From positions 9,503-40,316 of the forward strand of contig MPNW01001041.1 in NCBI GenBank assembly GCA_011800805.1: a stretch of 30,814 bases of DNA. Reading direction: 5' to 3'. Below are positions 1 to 11,800 of the stretch, one piece after another. Under the pieces are notes generated by a model. It did not search any database. It had not been told where the DNA came from and was given only the letters and a program-made list of their open reading frames with translations. The position numbers and the translations under genes were made by a program. Position 1 is the first letter of the stretch. Every line of letters starts with the position of its first letter. Source of the DNA: Hirudo medicinalis (lineage: Eukaryota > Annelida > Clitellata > Hirudinida > Hirudinidae).

Positions 1-670
1 CAGAGCTTCAAGAAAAAGGCAAAGAAGTCACACTGGTCTGGGTACCTGCCCATGTCGGAATTCCTGGAAATGAGCAAGCGGACGCCTTGGCAAAAGCTGC
101 TACAACCAAGGATACAACTGAGTGCTGAATTCCGGCAACAATAAAGGACGTAAAGAGGATCATCGACCAAAATGTCCTGCAGCAATGGCAGACCAGATGG
201 GAAGAAAAAGAAGAGAAGCACTATAAGTTAGTGTAGAAAAGAATGTCGGTGAAGAGCAAATTCCAATATGCCTCAATGAAGAAGGAGACTTTTATCTCTA
301 AACTCCGTCTTGGAAAATGCGCTCTAAATCGACACCTCTTTAAGATGAAGCGTCACGCAGACGGTAAATGCCAAACTAGTCCTCAGGAAGATGAGACTGT
401 CCAGCATTTCCTAATGGAATGTCCGGCCCAATCAAGCCTGAGAAGAGCAATAAAGGACAAAATAAATCCACTGGAGTTAAGTTCCATGCTTAGCAATACT
501 GCTAGTGTGGAGCTAATATACCAGTGGATTTATAAAAACCGCCGAAATCTGATCTGACCATCTATCACATTATGAACTTTTTGTTGTCTTTGTTTGTTGC
601 TTTTACCTTCTGTTGTCTTCGTTGTTGTCCTATTCATCACGTCATGCTGAGGACATTAATAAAATACTAC
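1..670 (+). mobile_element. 3' end of a dead non-LTR retrotransposon (RNase H and Cys/His tail)
   Basis: Seen: the frame from base 3 reads through the window edge with an RNase H-type motif, WVPAHVGIPGNEQADALAK, at about 48-107. After a linker comes a tail with spacing CxxC...ETVQHFLMEC near 370-425 and a stop at 555-557. Two in-frame stops, TGA at 126-128 and TAG at 234-236, break it. The non-coding stretch after the stop runs to AATAAAA and a short TAC-triplet tract near 658-679, which I take as the 3' tail. Known: I, Loa, R1 and related LINE clades end their ORF2 with RNase H and a Cys/His segment of this kind. Inference: an immobile relic whose 5' part lies outside the window. The clade is not fixed by what is visible. 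Confidence 0.85.
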
Positions 671-679
671 TACTACTGC

Positions 680-1410
680 ATTCTCCCCTTCTATCTCCAA
701 CTCCTCCCGCTACGTCGCTACGCTGCTACTCCAGCAGTTATGTTGTCAGTCGAAGCATTGTTGCCGTTGTTGTAAATAAACTTTGTAGCGAACTCGTCTT
801 CGTCGTCCAATGCCGCTGTCGCTAAAATGTACACGAGCAACGAACATTTTACGTAGCTGTTCCATTGCATTAACGGCTAAATGGTGACTAATGTATCTTT
901 TACTAATATTATTTCCATTTGAAAATCCCATTTAAATATATTTTATAGAAGATAAATTGAATGAATAAGATATTAATTGAGCGATATGAAAGTAGATAGA
1001 AATTAGGTATCACTTTTAATAATTGTGAAATAAAATTAATAATCAACAATTAAATTTTATTTAGCAATGTTTACATTGCAATTGCTTTGCATTCATTCGC
1101 CAAAGGTTTAAAATCTTGGTACGAAATTTAAAATTTACATTTCAATCATCAGATGTCAGCTCACATTTTAATTTCTCAATTTTAATTTCGAATTATTTCC
1201 AAACAATTCCTTAACATAAAAGTTGTTTATCGATAATTTCTCGTTTTTCTATTAACTGAGATAAAAATGTAAAAACACATCAAAATTAATTAAGAATTTC
1301 GTTCTGTAATTGTGCCTGCAAACATTGATTTAGTTGGGTAGCTCATATCAGCCTGTGCAGCATTTCCGTGCAGGGGAGGTGCACGTTTGGATTCGAACGC
1401 TTATCCGTCC
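680..1410. other. Intergenic DNA with no recognised gene
   Basis: AT-rich sequence between the retroelement relic and the minisatellite. Short frames on both strands show no recognisable family or splice-supported exon. I see nothing functional here. Confidence 0.6.
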
Positions 1411-1603
1411 ATCCGCAATTCATCACCTACAATTCATCATCCGCAATTCATCACCTACAATTCATCATCCGCAATTCATCACCTACAATTCATCATCCGC
1501 AATTCATCACCTACAATTCATCATCCACAATTCATCACCTACAATTCATCATCCGCAATTCATCACCTACAATTCATCATCCACAATTCATCACCACAAT
1601 TCC
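1411..1603. repeat. 28-base minisatellite, about 6.9 copies
   Basis: Six full copies start at 1411, 1439, 1467, 1495, 1523 and 1551, and a shortened seventh starts at 1579. Each copy is two related 14-mers, atccgcaattcatc and acctacaattcatc, which share the core caattcatc. The only variation between full copies is ccgc versus ccac. Because 28 is not a multiple of three and the unit has no stop in any forward frame, all three forward frames stay open; the peptides rich in Ile, His and Ser that result are not genes. The array ends about 600 bases before the arrestin start codon. Confidence 0.95.
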
Positions 1604-2216
1604 AAATGAATCTGCTTCTTTTGCTTCCGCCGAAGAAGATGCTGTGCATGCATTTTATACTTTGTATGTTTTTATAGGTTTTTATTTCAATGATTTAAAA
1701 AAAAAACTTAAACAAATGAAGCAAACTGATACAAAATTAAGTAAATCTCTTCACAAACATTTAAAAACTCTCTAGGTTTTTTCTCTTTCCTGTAATCCAG
1801 TGCAGAAATACAACGACTAAATCATGGCAGTTGAAATAAGTATTTGTTAACTGACTTTAAATTCATTGATGATCTTCCTTTGAAAATAATATTCCAAGGA
1901 GGTGGTTATTTAGGAAAAGTGATGCTTGGAATGTGGCTTGGTGGAATTCGAGTGGGTGGCTCAACACTGGTTTACAAACGGGGAGATTATCACAGCTGAC
2001 TATCCTCCTTTGTCGAAAATATTATCCCGATCCAGAAATCCTCGAAACTGGACTGAAAAACATTGAAATAAATTGAAGACACGCGATGCACTGCATCCAC
2101 CTGATCATGTTTGTATGTGCGAAGGCTGCTTAACATGTTGACTGAGGGCCATTGTGCTCCTCTGATCGGTCGTTTGGAAATCCTGTGATGAAGTTATTCT
2201 CTCGTTTGTAGTAAGA
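1604..2216 (+). other. Region upstream of the arrestin start codon
   Basis: No recognised coding sequence. The stretch just before the ATG probably contains arrestin 5' UTR and promoter, but I could not fix a transcription start. A frame of about 50 codons ending near 2074 (tryptophan-rich start, YYPDPE later) matches nothing I know. Confidence 0.4.
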
Positions 2217-2967
2217 ATGACTGATCAAGTGATATCCACGGAAGCTGACGATGAAAATCTCAGGAAACAAGGAACAAGGTATGCTTTTTTATATCTTGTT
2301 TTGTATGTCTCGGTTTTTAAGCTTTTGTTTCGTTTGTTTGTATGTATACAAACAGAGCTGAATTTGAAATGTGCTTTTAATTCACAGAGTTTTCAAAAAA
2401 AGTAGTCCTAATTCGAAGGTCGTCGCTTTGTCGTTTGTTCCTGATTGAAATTTAAATAAATTTTAAATTTAATGTTTTATCATTTTTTTTGCCTCCATCT
2501 CACACCTTCAGCTCACAGTTTATTTGGGAAAGCGAGACTTTATTGACCACCTAGCCCACATTGATCCCATTGGTGAGTATAATGCTTCATTTATTCGTCC
2601 ATTCACTCATTCATTTATTATTTCTTTCTTTCTTTAATTAATTCATTCATTCTTTCGTGTCTCTTTCACGAGAAAAAACAATAACAACTTGCACGTTAGT
2701 TATTATGCTATTGCAAATTATTTGATGTTTACTTAACAATTATTGACGACTTTATTATTATTATTGTTGTTGTTGTTGTTGTTGTTATTGTTATTATTAT
2801 TATTATTGTTGTTGTTGTTGTTGTTATTGTTGTTGTTGTTGTTATTGTTGTTGTTGTTGTTATTGTTGTTGTTATTATTATTGTTATTATCATTATCATT
2901 ATCACTATTGCTATCGTTATCGTTACCGTTATAGTTATCGTTACCGTTACCGTTATCGTTATCGTTA

Positions 2968-3011
<44 letters not shown>

Positions 3012-3021
3012 ATTGTCATTG

Positions 3022-3074
<53 letters not shown>

Positions 3075-5514
3075 GAAGTGTCACGTTATTCCTCTCAGAA
3101 TTATTATTGTTGTTGTTAATTTTCTGCGACTAATTCAGTAATTCAAAAATGTTGTCTTTGTGGTTCAGAATAAGACATGGAGTTTAAGGAAGTAAAATAT
3201 GTTTGAACTCAATAATTATAAGATTCACTTATTCAAGAGGTTTAATTAATTATTCATGAGGCTTAATTAATTATTCATAAGATAGGGAGTGAGAGTTTCA
3301 ATAAAGCTACGTTCGGAATAGCATTTATCCACAGCAGTCGTCCAGCCAATTGCAGTTAGAGGCAGAAATATATTGCTGCATTATTAATAACCTCACTTAC
3401 AATGATTTAGTAAATAATTAAAATGATGTTGTGATCATCAGTAATTTGTAATAATAATAGCATTAATAAATTATAATAATAACAACAATAATAATAATAA
3501 TAATAATAATGCTGTTTTCATTTTAATGAAAATAAATAACCTTTTCAAAACCATGACAACATTAACAGCAATAATTATAAATAATATCAAATAATAACCA
3601 TGTTGTTCTTTGCGATCGAGAATGATGCGCGAACACTGAAAAACTCAACAATCTCATGATTACGTCCTTAAGACCTCAGCCACTATTTTGAAATTATTTT
3701 CTAGTCAGCGTCATTATTTTTATATTTTATTAATAATATTTATAATATTATATATATTTATAATATTAATTTATATTAATAATATTTATATTATTAAACT
3801 TATAATAAATATTATTATTATCATCGTTATCATCATCATCATCGTCGTCGTCGTCGTTTTATTGTTTTTATTATTTTTGCATTTATTTCATTGGCTTTAA
3901 ACAAGAATGAACTCTTAAGATGAGTCATTGTTTGTCTCTTTGCTTGAGATGTAGACATAGTTTATGCTAAAGACATGCACACCTATTATTATTATTATTA
4001 TTATTATAATTATTATTATAATTATTATTATTATTATTCTTTTTATTATTATCATCATCATTACCATTATCATTATTATTGTTATTATTATTATATTTTT
4101 AAGATTTATTTTTTATTTATGCGGACAGATCTCATGATCGATGGGGAGATTTTTTTATCCGAATAAAAATGTTTTTTTTGTCTCGTTTATCTCGTTTCCA
4201 TTAATTTCTTTCCTTATCTGCTTCTGACTGAGAAATTACATTCAATTAATTTGTTCGCTGGCTAGGGAAGGGCCACCTTGAAACTAGGGCCAGAGGATTG
4301 AGGTCGTGGGCTAGAGGGATAGATGGGTGGATGGAAGAATAGATAGGTGGATAGGTGGATAAACGGATAAGTTGGATGGATGGTTCCAGGTGATGAGTCA
4401 CTCGTGACGTTGCAGAGTTATGCTCATTAATTTTCATTTGTTTGATCGTTGGTAGCGTTGGTTTTAATTTGGTTGGTTTTAAATTTAAAATCCTTATCAT
4501 TCTGTCTTTCTCATCATCGTCGTCGTCGTCGTCATCGCCGTCATCATCATCATCATCATCATCAACGTCATCATTTTTCCTCTTCAGGAGAGCACGAACT
4601 CACCTTCTGCACCAACGTAAACTGGATCATCTCAACCTCTGGCTCCGATGATCCCCTGAAGGTCAAGGGCACTATCATACTTTCTAATTTTAGACTGAGG
4701 TTCCTTCCAGAAGATGCTGGGGTAAATATAACAATAATTCATTTAAATAACACTAATGATGACAAATAATTATGGCGACATTATAACAATTTGATAATGG
4801 CTGATGATGATGACGATGACGATGATGGTGAGGCTGATGACTAAGGTCAGATTAAGGGGGGGGGGAGTGTCGCCCTTTGGACCTGTGAAGTTTTATTTTC
4901 GTAAACAATGAGGACCTGTGCTAGAAGATTCATCATCTGATGGATTTTCTGCTGATCTGATGCCTGTCAGTCACTTCTATCTGGACTTTGAAGCCATTTC
5001 CTGACTGTTCCACAAATTCTAAAATACAATGCTCGTAACAATAATAACAACCACAATGATGATGATGACGACGACGATGATGATGATGGTGATGTTGACG
5101 ATGATGTCTAATTTATGTCTCCATAAATTACTATTTCAAACCTTGGAATATTATTCATTTCACCGCCGAAAGTATTTTTCATAAAATCGAGAAATAAATA
5201 GATAAATAAAATTTAAATCATTAACGTAATCCAGTTAAAACCCTAATAAGATAGCTATTTTTCAAATCGTGCGAAACAAATAAAAGTAAATTTTAGAAAA
5301 TAAAATAAAATAAATTTAATTTAATTGAATTGAGGAGGTTCTAAAAAATAAATCAGGTTACTCCACGTGCTCCTGGTGAGGAAGTTTTCAAGTTTCCCTT
5401 CAGGAACGATTGGGTTCAATTTGTCAAACAAACACACACAAAAAAAACTACTACTACTATTACTACTACTACTACTACTACTACTACCTACTACTACTAC
5501 TACTACTACTACTG

Positions 5515-5565
<51 letters not shown>

Positions 5566-5641
5566 NGAACTCTTAAGATGAGTCATTGTTTGTCTCTTTG
5601 CTTGAGATGTAGACATAGTTTATGCTAAAGACATGCACACC

Positions 5642-5695
<54 letters not shown>

Positions 5696-5721
5696 CGTTA
5701 TCGTCATCCTCATCGTCATCG

Positions 5722-5755
<34 letters not shown>

Positions 5756-8700
5756 TATTATTATTATTATTATTTGTGTTGTTGTTGTTGTCGTCGTCGT
5801 CGTCGTTGTTATTGTTACCATTAATAGTTCGTTAACTTATGCTATTTAATAACGTTGCATTCAGAAATAACGTTTATAAATTTAATATAAAATTATAAAA
5901 ACAATTCTTTCTAACAAACGTAATTCTGAATCCAATTAAATTTTTTCCACTTGCTATGGCCTCTTCAGGGGTGGTCTCAAAAAAACAAAAAAAAACAATA
6001 ACAATTGCAAACTCACGTCACAAAAATATTTCATTGTGTGTCTCCTTATTATGATTTTCTTAGTATGTTCTGTTAAGCTGCTGTTGTTAATAATTTTAGT
6101 TGTAATTAACTGTCGTTGTTGTAGTTGTTGTCGTCGTCGTTGTCGTTGTCGTTGTTGTTGTTGTTGTTGTTCCTGTCGATAATGTTTTAGTGGTCATTGG
6201 ATGCTCCCGGAATTTTACCAACAATCAATGACGTGTTATTTGTGAATCAAAAGATCAAAGAGGATGACGACGATAATGATGATGACGACGACAACGACGA
6301 AGATGATGAAGAGATGTGATGATATGATATTGATATTGGTGAAGATCAATAGGTTTAGTAATAGTAAAATGTTGAGAGTAAAGTTGTATTTATGATGCGA
6401 TAATGGGTAAAATTTGGAGTTGTTAACATAGTAGAACAGGTGATAGTTATGATTGTAACCTTGAAATAAAAAGAACATTGTTCTTATAGCAAAGCAATAT
6501 GAAGTTTCGAAGCGAGTTTCAAATTAAAATCTGGTTCCTAAGTTCGTTTGGTTCTCCATGAAAATCCTAAAAAATCCTAAAATCAATCCCGATTAAAGTT
6601 TCAGGCGCCTCTGCAATTTGAAAATTCTCTTGAGAAATACCTTTCTTGTACGCTGTAACTCTCTACTAGGGTCTCTCCGGTCAGATTTCATTACGGGGTC
6701 TTGTCGCCCCCGTGCCTCTCAGTAAAAAGATTGCCAACCCATCCCTACCCTAAGTGATTGAATGGAAATTCCAGGATTTTATTTCTTATTTCATTTTCCA
6801 TTTTCTATCCTGGCTTTCAAGAGAAATCACTCAAGCTTTTAAGATCTCCTTGGTTCTGGTTCCTCATTTTTAATTCAAGCTTTATTCTATTATTCATATA
6901 TGTGTGCTGTCATGTATTATTGCTTATTTTTATTATTTGCATTACTGTCATTGTTGTTATTGTTATTATTATTGTTATTATTGTTGTTATTGTTATTATT
7001 ATTGTTATTATTGTTGTTATTGTTATTATTAGTAGTAGTAATAATTATTACCTATTCTTAATTGTGTTTTCGCTGCATTCGAAAACATGTTTTCACAGAG
7101 ATTCATCTTCCTTGTTCGTATTTCTAATCAGCCCAGAATTATGCAGCTATTTTTGAGCATTTTTGAGAAGAATATAATAATATTGTTATTATTGTTATTA
7201 TTATTTTTGTTGTTACCAAGAAAAATTGTTGTGGTCGCAGATAATACTGTTCGACACAAATCCATCGGCATTATCACCAAGAAAAGCATCGTTGATGTAA
7301 TATTAATAATAATAATAATAATAATAGGATCGTTATTACAATAATAATAATAATAATAATAATAATAGAATCATTAATGTAATATTAATAATAATAGCAT
7401 TGCTATAGTGCCGCTATTTTGATCCATTTCCTTGCTTCTTATCCTTTTTGGGTTGCGTGACACGTAAACGTTGTCGATAAATGAGAGAGAATGAGAAGAA
7501 TGAGAGAGGATGAGAGGAATGAGGTGAGTGATCCGTGTTTCCTCTTCCAGACGGAGTGGTGCTCGTAGATCCGGAATATCTGAAGGGCAGGAAGGTTTTC
7601 GTGCACGTTTTGGCAGCTTTCAGGTACGGGAGGGAAGACTTGGACGTCCTTGGTCTCACCTTCAGGAAGGACTTGTACTTGGCCACACAGCAGATCTTCC
7701 CATCCGAGGAAAACACAGTTCTGTCAGACAAGGTACCAACGAAACTTCAGGAGAGACTTTTGAAGAAACTCGGTCCCAATGCTTATCCTTTCTACTTTGA
7801 AGTTGGTCTAGTTTTTGTAACTTTTTTTGCATTTTACATTTTCCTAATTTTCTATTTCCATTATTTCAACGATTCGATAAAATTAATCATTTCCAGGGTT
7901 TTCCAACGTTTGAAATAATGTCCTCATTCGATTATAAGTTAAACTCCACGCATTTCTGCCAGATTCATGTTTCTCAAGATGTTGTAGCACGCTTATGCAA
8001 GTAGTTGTTCAACAGCAACAACAACTCAACATCAAAACATCTACAAAAATTATTGTTTGCCGAAGACAATTTGTCAGCCGTGATTTGTATTCAAACATTT
8101 AATGTTTTATTTCCGTCTGGAATTGTTTTCTTTCCATTAGCTTTTCCTCTCTCAGTCGATCATGTTGCTGCTTCTGTCGGTGCTGTTATCAAATAATGCC
8201 ATTACCATCAACATCATCATCATCAGCATCATCAGCATCATCATCATCATCATCATCATCTTCATCATCATCATCATCATAATCGTCATCGTCATCATCA
8301 TCTCATTGATAAGTATGCGATATTTTCCTCACAACATCCTTGAATGGTCTGGCACAAGTGACTCACTCGTTCGGCGTACTTTTTTTAATTACATGCAAAT
8401 TTCTTCAACATTTTAACTGTTCCCGTCATTATTATAGTTATCATCTTACTCACTGGCATGACTATGCGATAATCATCGTCACATATTCAATCATAGGCAA
8501 TATTTTTAAATGCAATTAAAATAAAATAATAATGGATATTAATGTCATTATTCAGCACTGATGATGATGATGACGGTGGCGATGATGATGATGATGGTGG
8601 TGGTGATGATGATGATGACGTTGACGACGACGATGACGATGTGATTTTGCAGCTTCCATCGTGCATGTCAGCATGCATGTTATCGATTTTATGAATATTT

Positions 8701-8825
8701 CGTCAAATATTCATAAATACTAAAACGATTAAAATTGAAATTCTGAATGCCTTTCGGATGACGTCATCTCGGAAATAATTTCATATTCCGAAGACCTTCA
8801 TTTGGGTAGTTCCTTGCTAATAGTA

Positions 8826-8868
<43 letters not shown>

Positions 8869-11800
8869 TTTATAAGAATAACAACAATAATAATAATTAT
8901 ATTAGTTAAAATTAATAATATAATTTTATTTTTATATAATATAATCACATTTATTAATATAAATTATAATACTATTATAACAGTTATAATATTTTAAATA
9001 TTTTTAATTGTAATAATTTCATTTACTTATAATAATAAAATAGTTGTAATATTGATAATACATTTTAATAATTATAATAATACTATTAGTATTATTATTA
9101 TTATTATTATTATTATTTGCAAAGCAAGCAAACAAAATATTGAAATAAGCGCACAATCGTGATGGTCCAATGATCTAATTACCATAATGGTGATGATGAA
9201 GATGATGATGACAATGGTGATGGTAATGAAGATGTCATTTTTACAGCTTCCATCATGCACTCCAGCATCCGTGACACTGCAGCCTGCAGTGGGCGATACA
9301 GGAAAGGTAGAATTGTTTCCACTCATTCATTGTTTTCCTCACAATTCTTCCACTCCATAGCCTTAATCAGGTCTTAAAAATGGCATATTCTTTTATTTGT
9401 TATGATAGTTTTCAGGGTGGACCCAATTTTTTAGGCAAAACCTACTTGTCTCATTGCAAATCCCGCGTCTAAATGTTCCTAGCTTTCATTCTGAAATCGC
9501 TGAAAACTTTAAAGAATTTTCATTTCTAAACTTCTTTGACCTTAAAACACTTCAAATGTCATAGCTTTTCTTTCTTCCTTCAGACATCCACCGTCTAAAA
9601 TGCTTCCAAAAATAAATGTATTAAAAATGAAACCAGTTATTCCACATCGCATTATTTCGCTTGAATCTGTTTGTTTACTAATCTCCTTAATTGAAGCCAT
9701 GCGGAGTGGACTATGAACTGAAGACGTATGTCGGCGATGTTTTGGATGAAAAGCCACACAAGAGGAATTCCATTCAACTGGCCATCCGCAAGTTGACATA
9801 TGCCCCGGAGCAACCAGCACCACAGCCCAGTGCAGAGGCATTCAAGGAATTCATGATCAGCTCTGGAAGTCTTAGACTTGAGGCAACTCTCGACAAAGAG
9901 GTGATTGTAATCTTGCGGTCTTGCCCGAGTTCTTTGGCTTCAAATATTTCTTCGCTAGATGAATACGGGGAATGTTTAATTAACTGAAATGTTTGATGCG
10001 AGATATGGGAATTTAATATTCCTTGTACTGGCGAGATAACTCCTTAATCTTAAAGGTAGGAAGTACAGTTCACTGCGGTAATGATGACGGTATGAAGAAT
10101 GGAATGATGAAATAGATGATGATGATGATGACGATGACGATGACGATGACGATGATGATGATGATGATGTCGATGAATCAACTGACGACCATTTGTTAAT
10201 CCGATGTTTAACTCACACACCGAACAACGCCCTCAGAAAAGAAAACTTTATTTTCCAAAAGATCATCAAGTTCTAAGTTGTTTTGATTCGAATGCTTTTT
10301 GGTTCACCACTGTTTTGTTAAAAACCTTGCTACACTAGGTCCTGAGAAACAAAAACTAAGTGCAACAACCATCGTGGTTGCAACTCCCTCGAAGCCTATA
10401 GAAAATGATCAGTTAAAAATTATTAAGATATCATGAATTTATTGTTTCATTCATTAAATTATTAATTCATTTATTAAATTAGTATTATTAAATTTTTATT
10501 AAGTTATTACTACATTAATTCAAACTGCAAAGTGATCAACCAGACAAGTAATCCTATCTTAACCTGCACATGGATGTCGAACGTGCTTCGCATGTTTTCA
10601 TGTCCCTCAAAGAAGTTATTCAGTTAATAAGTAATAATGAAAGTTATTGTACCTTTAATTATTTATTAAGCATATTCAAATGAGCTCAGACAACAATCGT
10701 AAGCGGTTTAAACACGTTGAAGTGTTACAAGAATGCTAATTAGGTAACATTCAGCCAATGTCTGCAGCATCATGTAAAACTTTGCTTCTCTTTGATGACA
10801 TTTTTCGCAGTGATAATAACAATATGATTGTGATAATGATAGTGATGGCGATGACGATGTCATAGACGATGATAATGGTAATGATAATAGCAACAATGAT
10901 TATAATAATGGAATGGTGAAATAATAAATTTGATAAATATTGGAGAAAGCCTCTTAAAGCAATTTTCTGAAGGGCTTTAGATGGAATGAACGTCATTTGT
11001 CGAAGATGACGTGCAAAGATTTTTTGGCCAAGAATTCTGACCAGAACTTTTTACCTTCTCGTGATTTAATATTTTCAACAAGTTTGTTTAATTTTAACTG
11101 GTAGCAATAATTGCAGAAATACTATCATGGGGAATCCATATCTGTTAATGTTCTTGTCGACAACAATACCAGCAAGAGCATAAAGAAGATTAAAATTTCA
11201 GGCAAGACTTTGGAATATATGCATTTGATGTTTTTTTTTACGTATATAAAATAAGAAAGAATAGTTTTATACAAAATAAGAAAAGAATGGTTTTATTCAA
11301 TCAAGTGAGGCAATACGCGGACATATGTCTGTTTTCAACGGCCCAGTACAAATGTGTGGTGGCAGAGTTAGAATCAGAGTTAGTATGTGAAACATGATTT
11401 CATTAATAAAGTCCTGAGTGTTTGAAAGTATTCGACGCCATATTTTCACCATTAGCCATTTTTAACCGTGTTTTTAAGAGATGATTTGTTTGGTGGTGAG
11501 ACAATCTGCCTCCAAAAACCACTGACTGCCTTCATTTGCATGATCGACAATTTCATGAATCACAAGCAGATTTAGGCAACTCAGACACGCAATGATTTTC
11601 CGAGTCGATGGCTGTTTGAAATGAGCCGAAATAATGTTTGTTTTTCTTTCCTTTGGTTTGTTGTGAAACTTGCAGTGAATATTGAAACTAATTTTTTCCT
11701 AAGAATTTCGTTGTGAAAATATAAGCAATAATAAATGAGAAAATAAAAACTTTATCAAAAATTCCCTCAGATCACTAAAAATAGAAAAGTAAAAGTTGTT

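Noticed and set aside
1411..1603. CRISPR-like array
   Set aside because: The units are contiguous with no unique spacers, in an intron-bearing eukaryotic genome; it is a minisatellite.
2729..3043. Long open frames rich in Leu, Ile, Thr or Tyr over triplet arrays (also at 3975, 5367-5849, 8162, 8487)
   Set aside because: They only translate microsatellites. Several frames are open at once, and none has other protein character.
5348..5410. Possible second GRAM-gene exon ([13 protein letters not shown] after an AG)
   Set aside because: The PGEE turn is tempting, but it lies downstream of the exon it would precede, has no good donor and runs into the CTA array.
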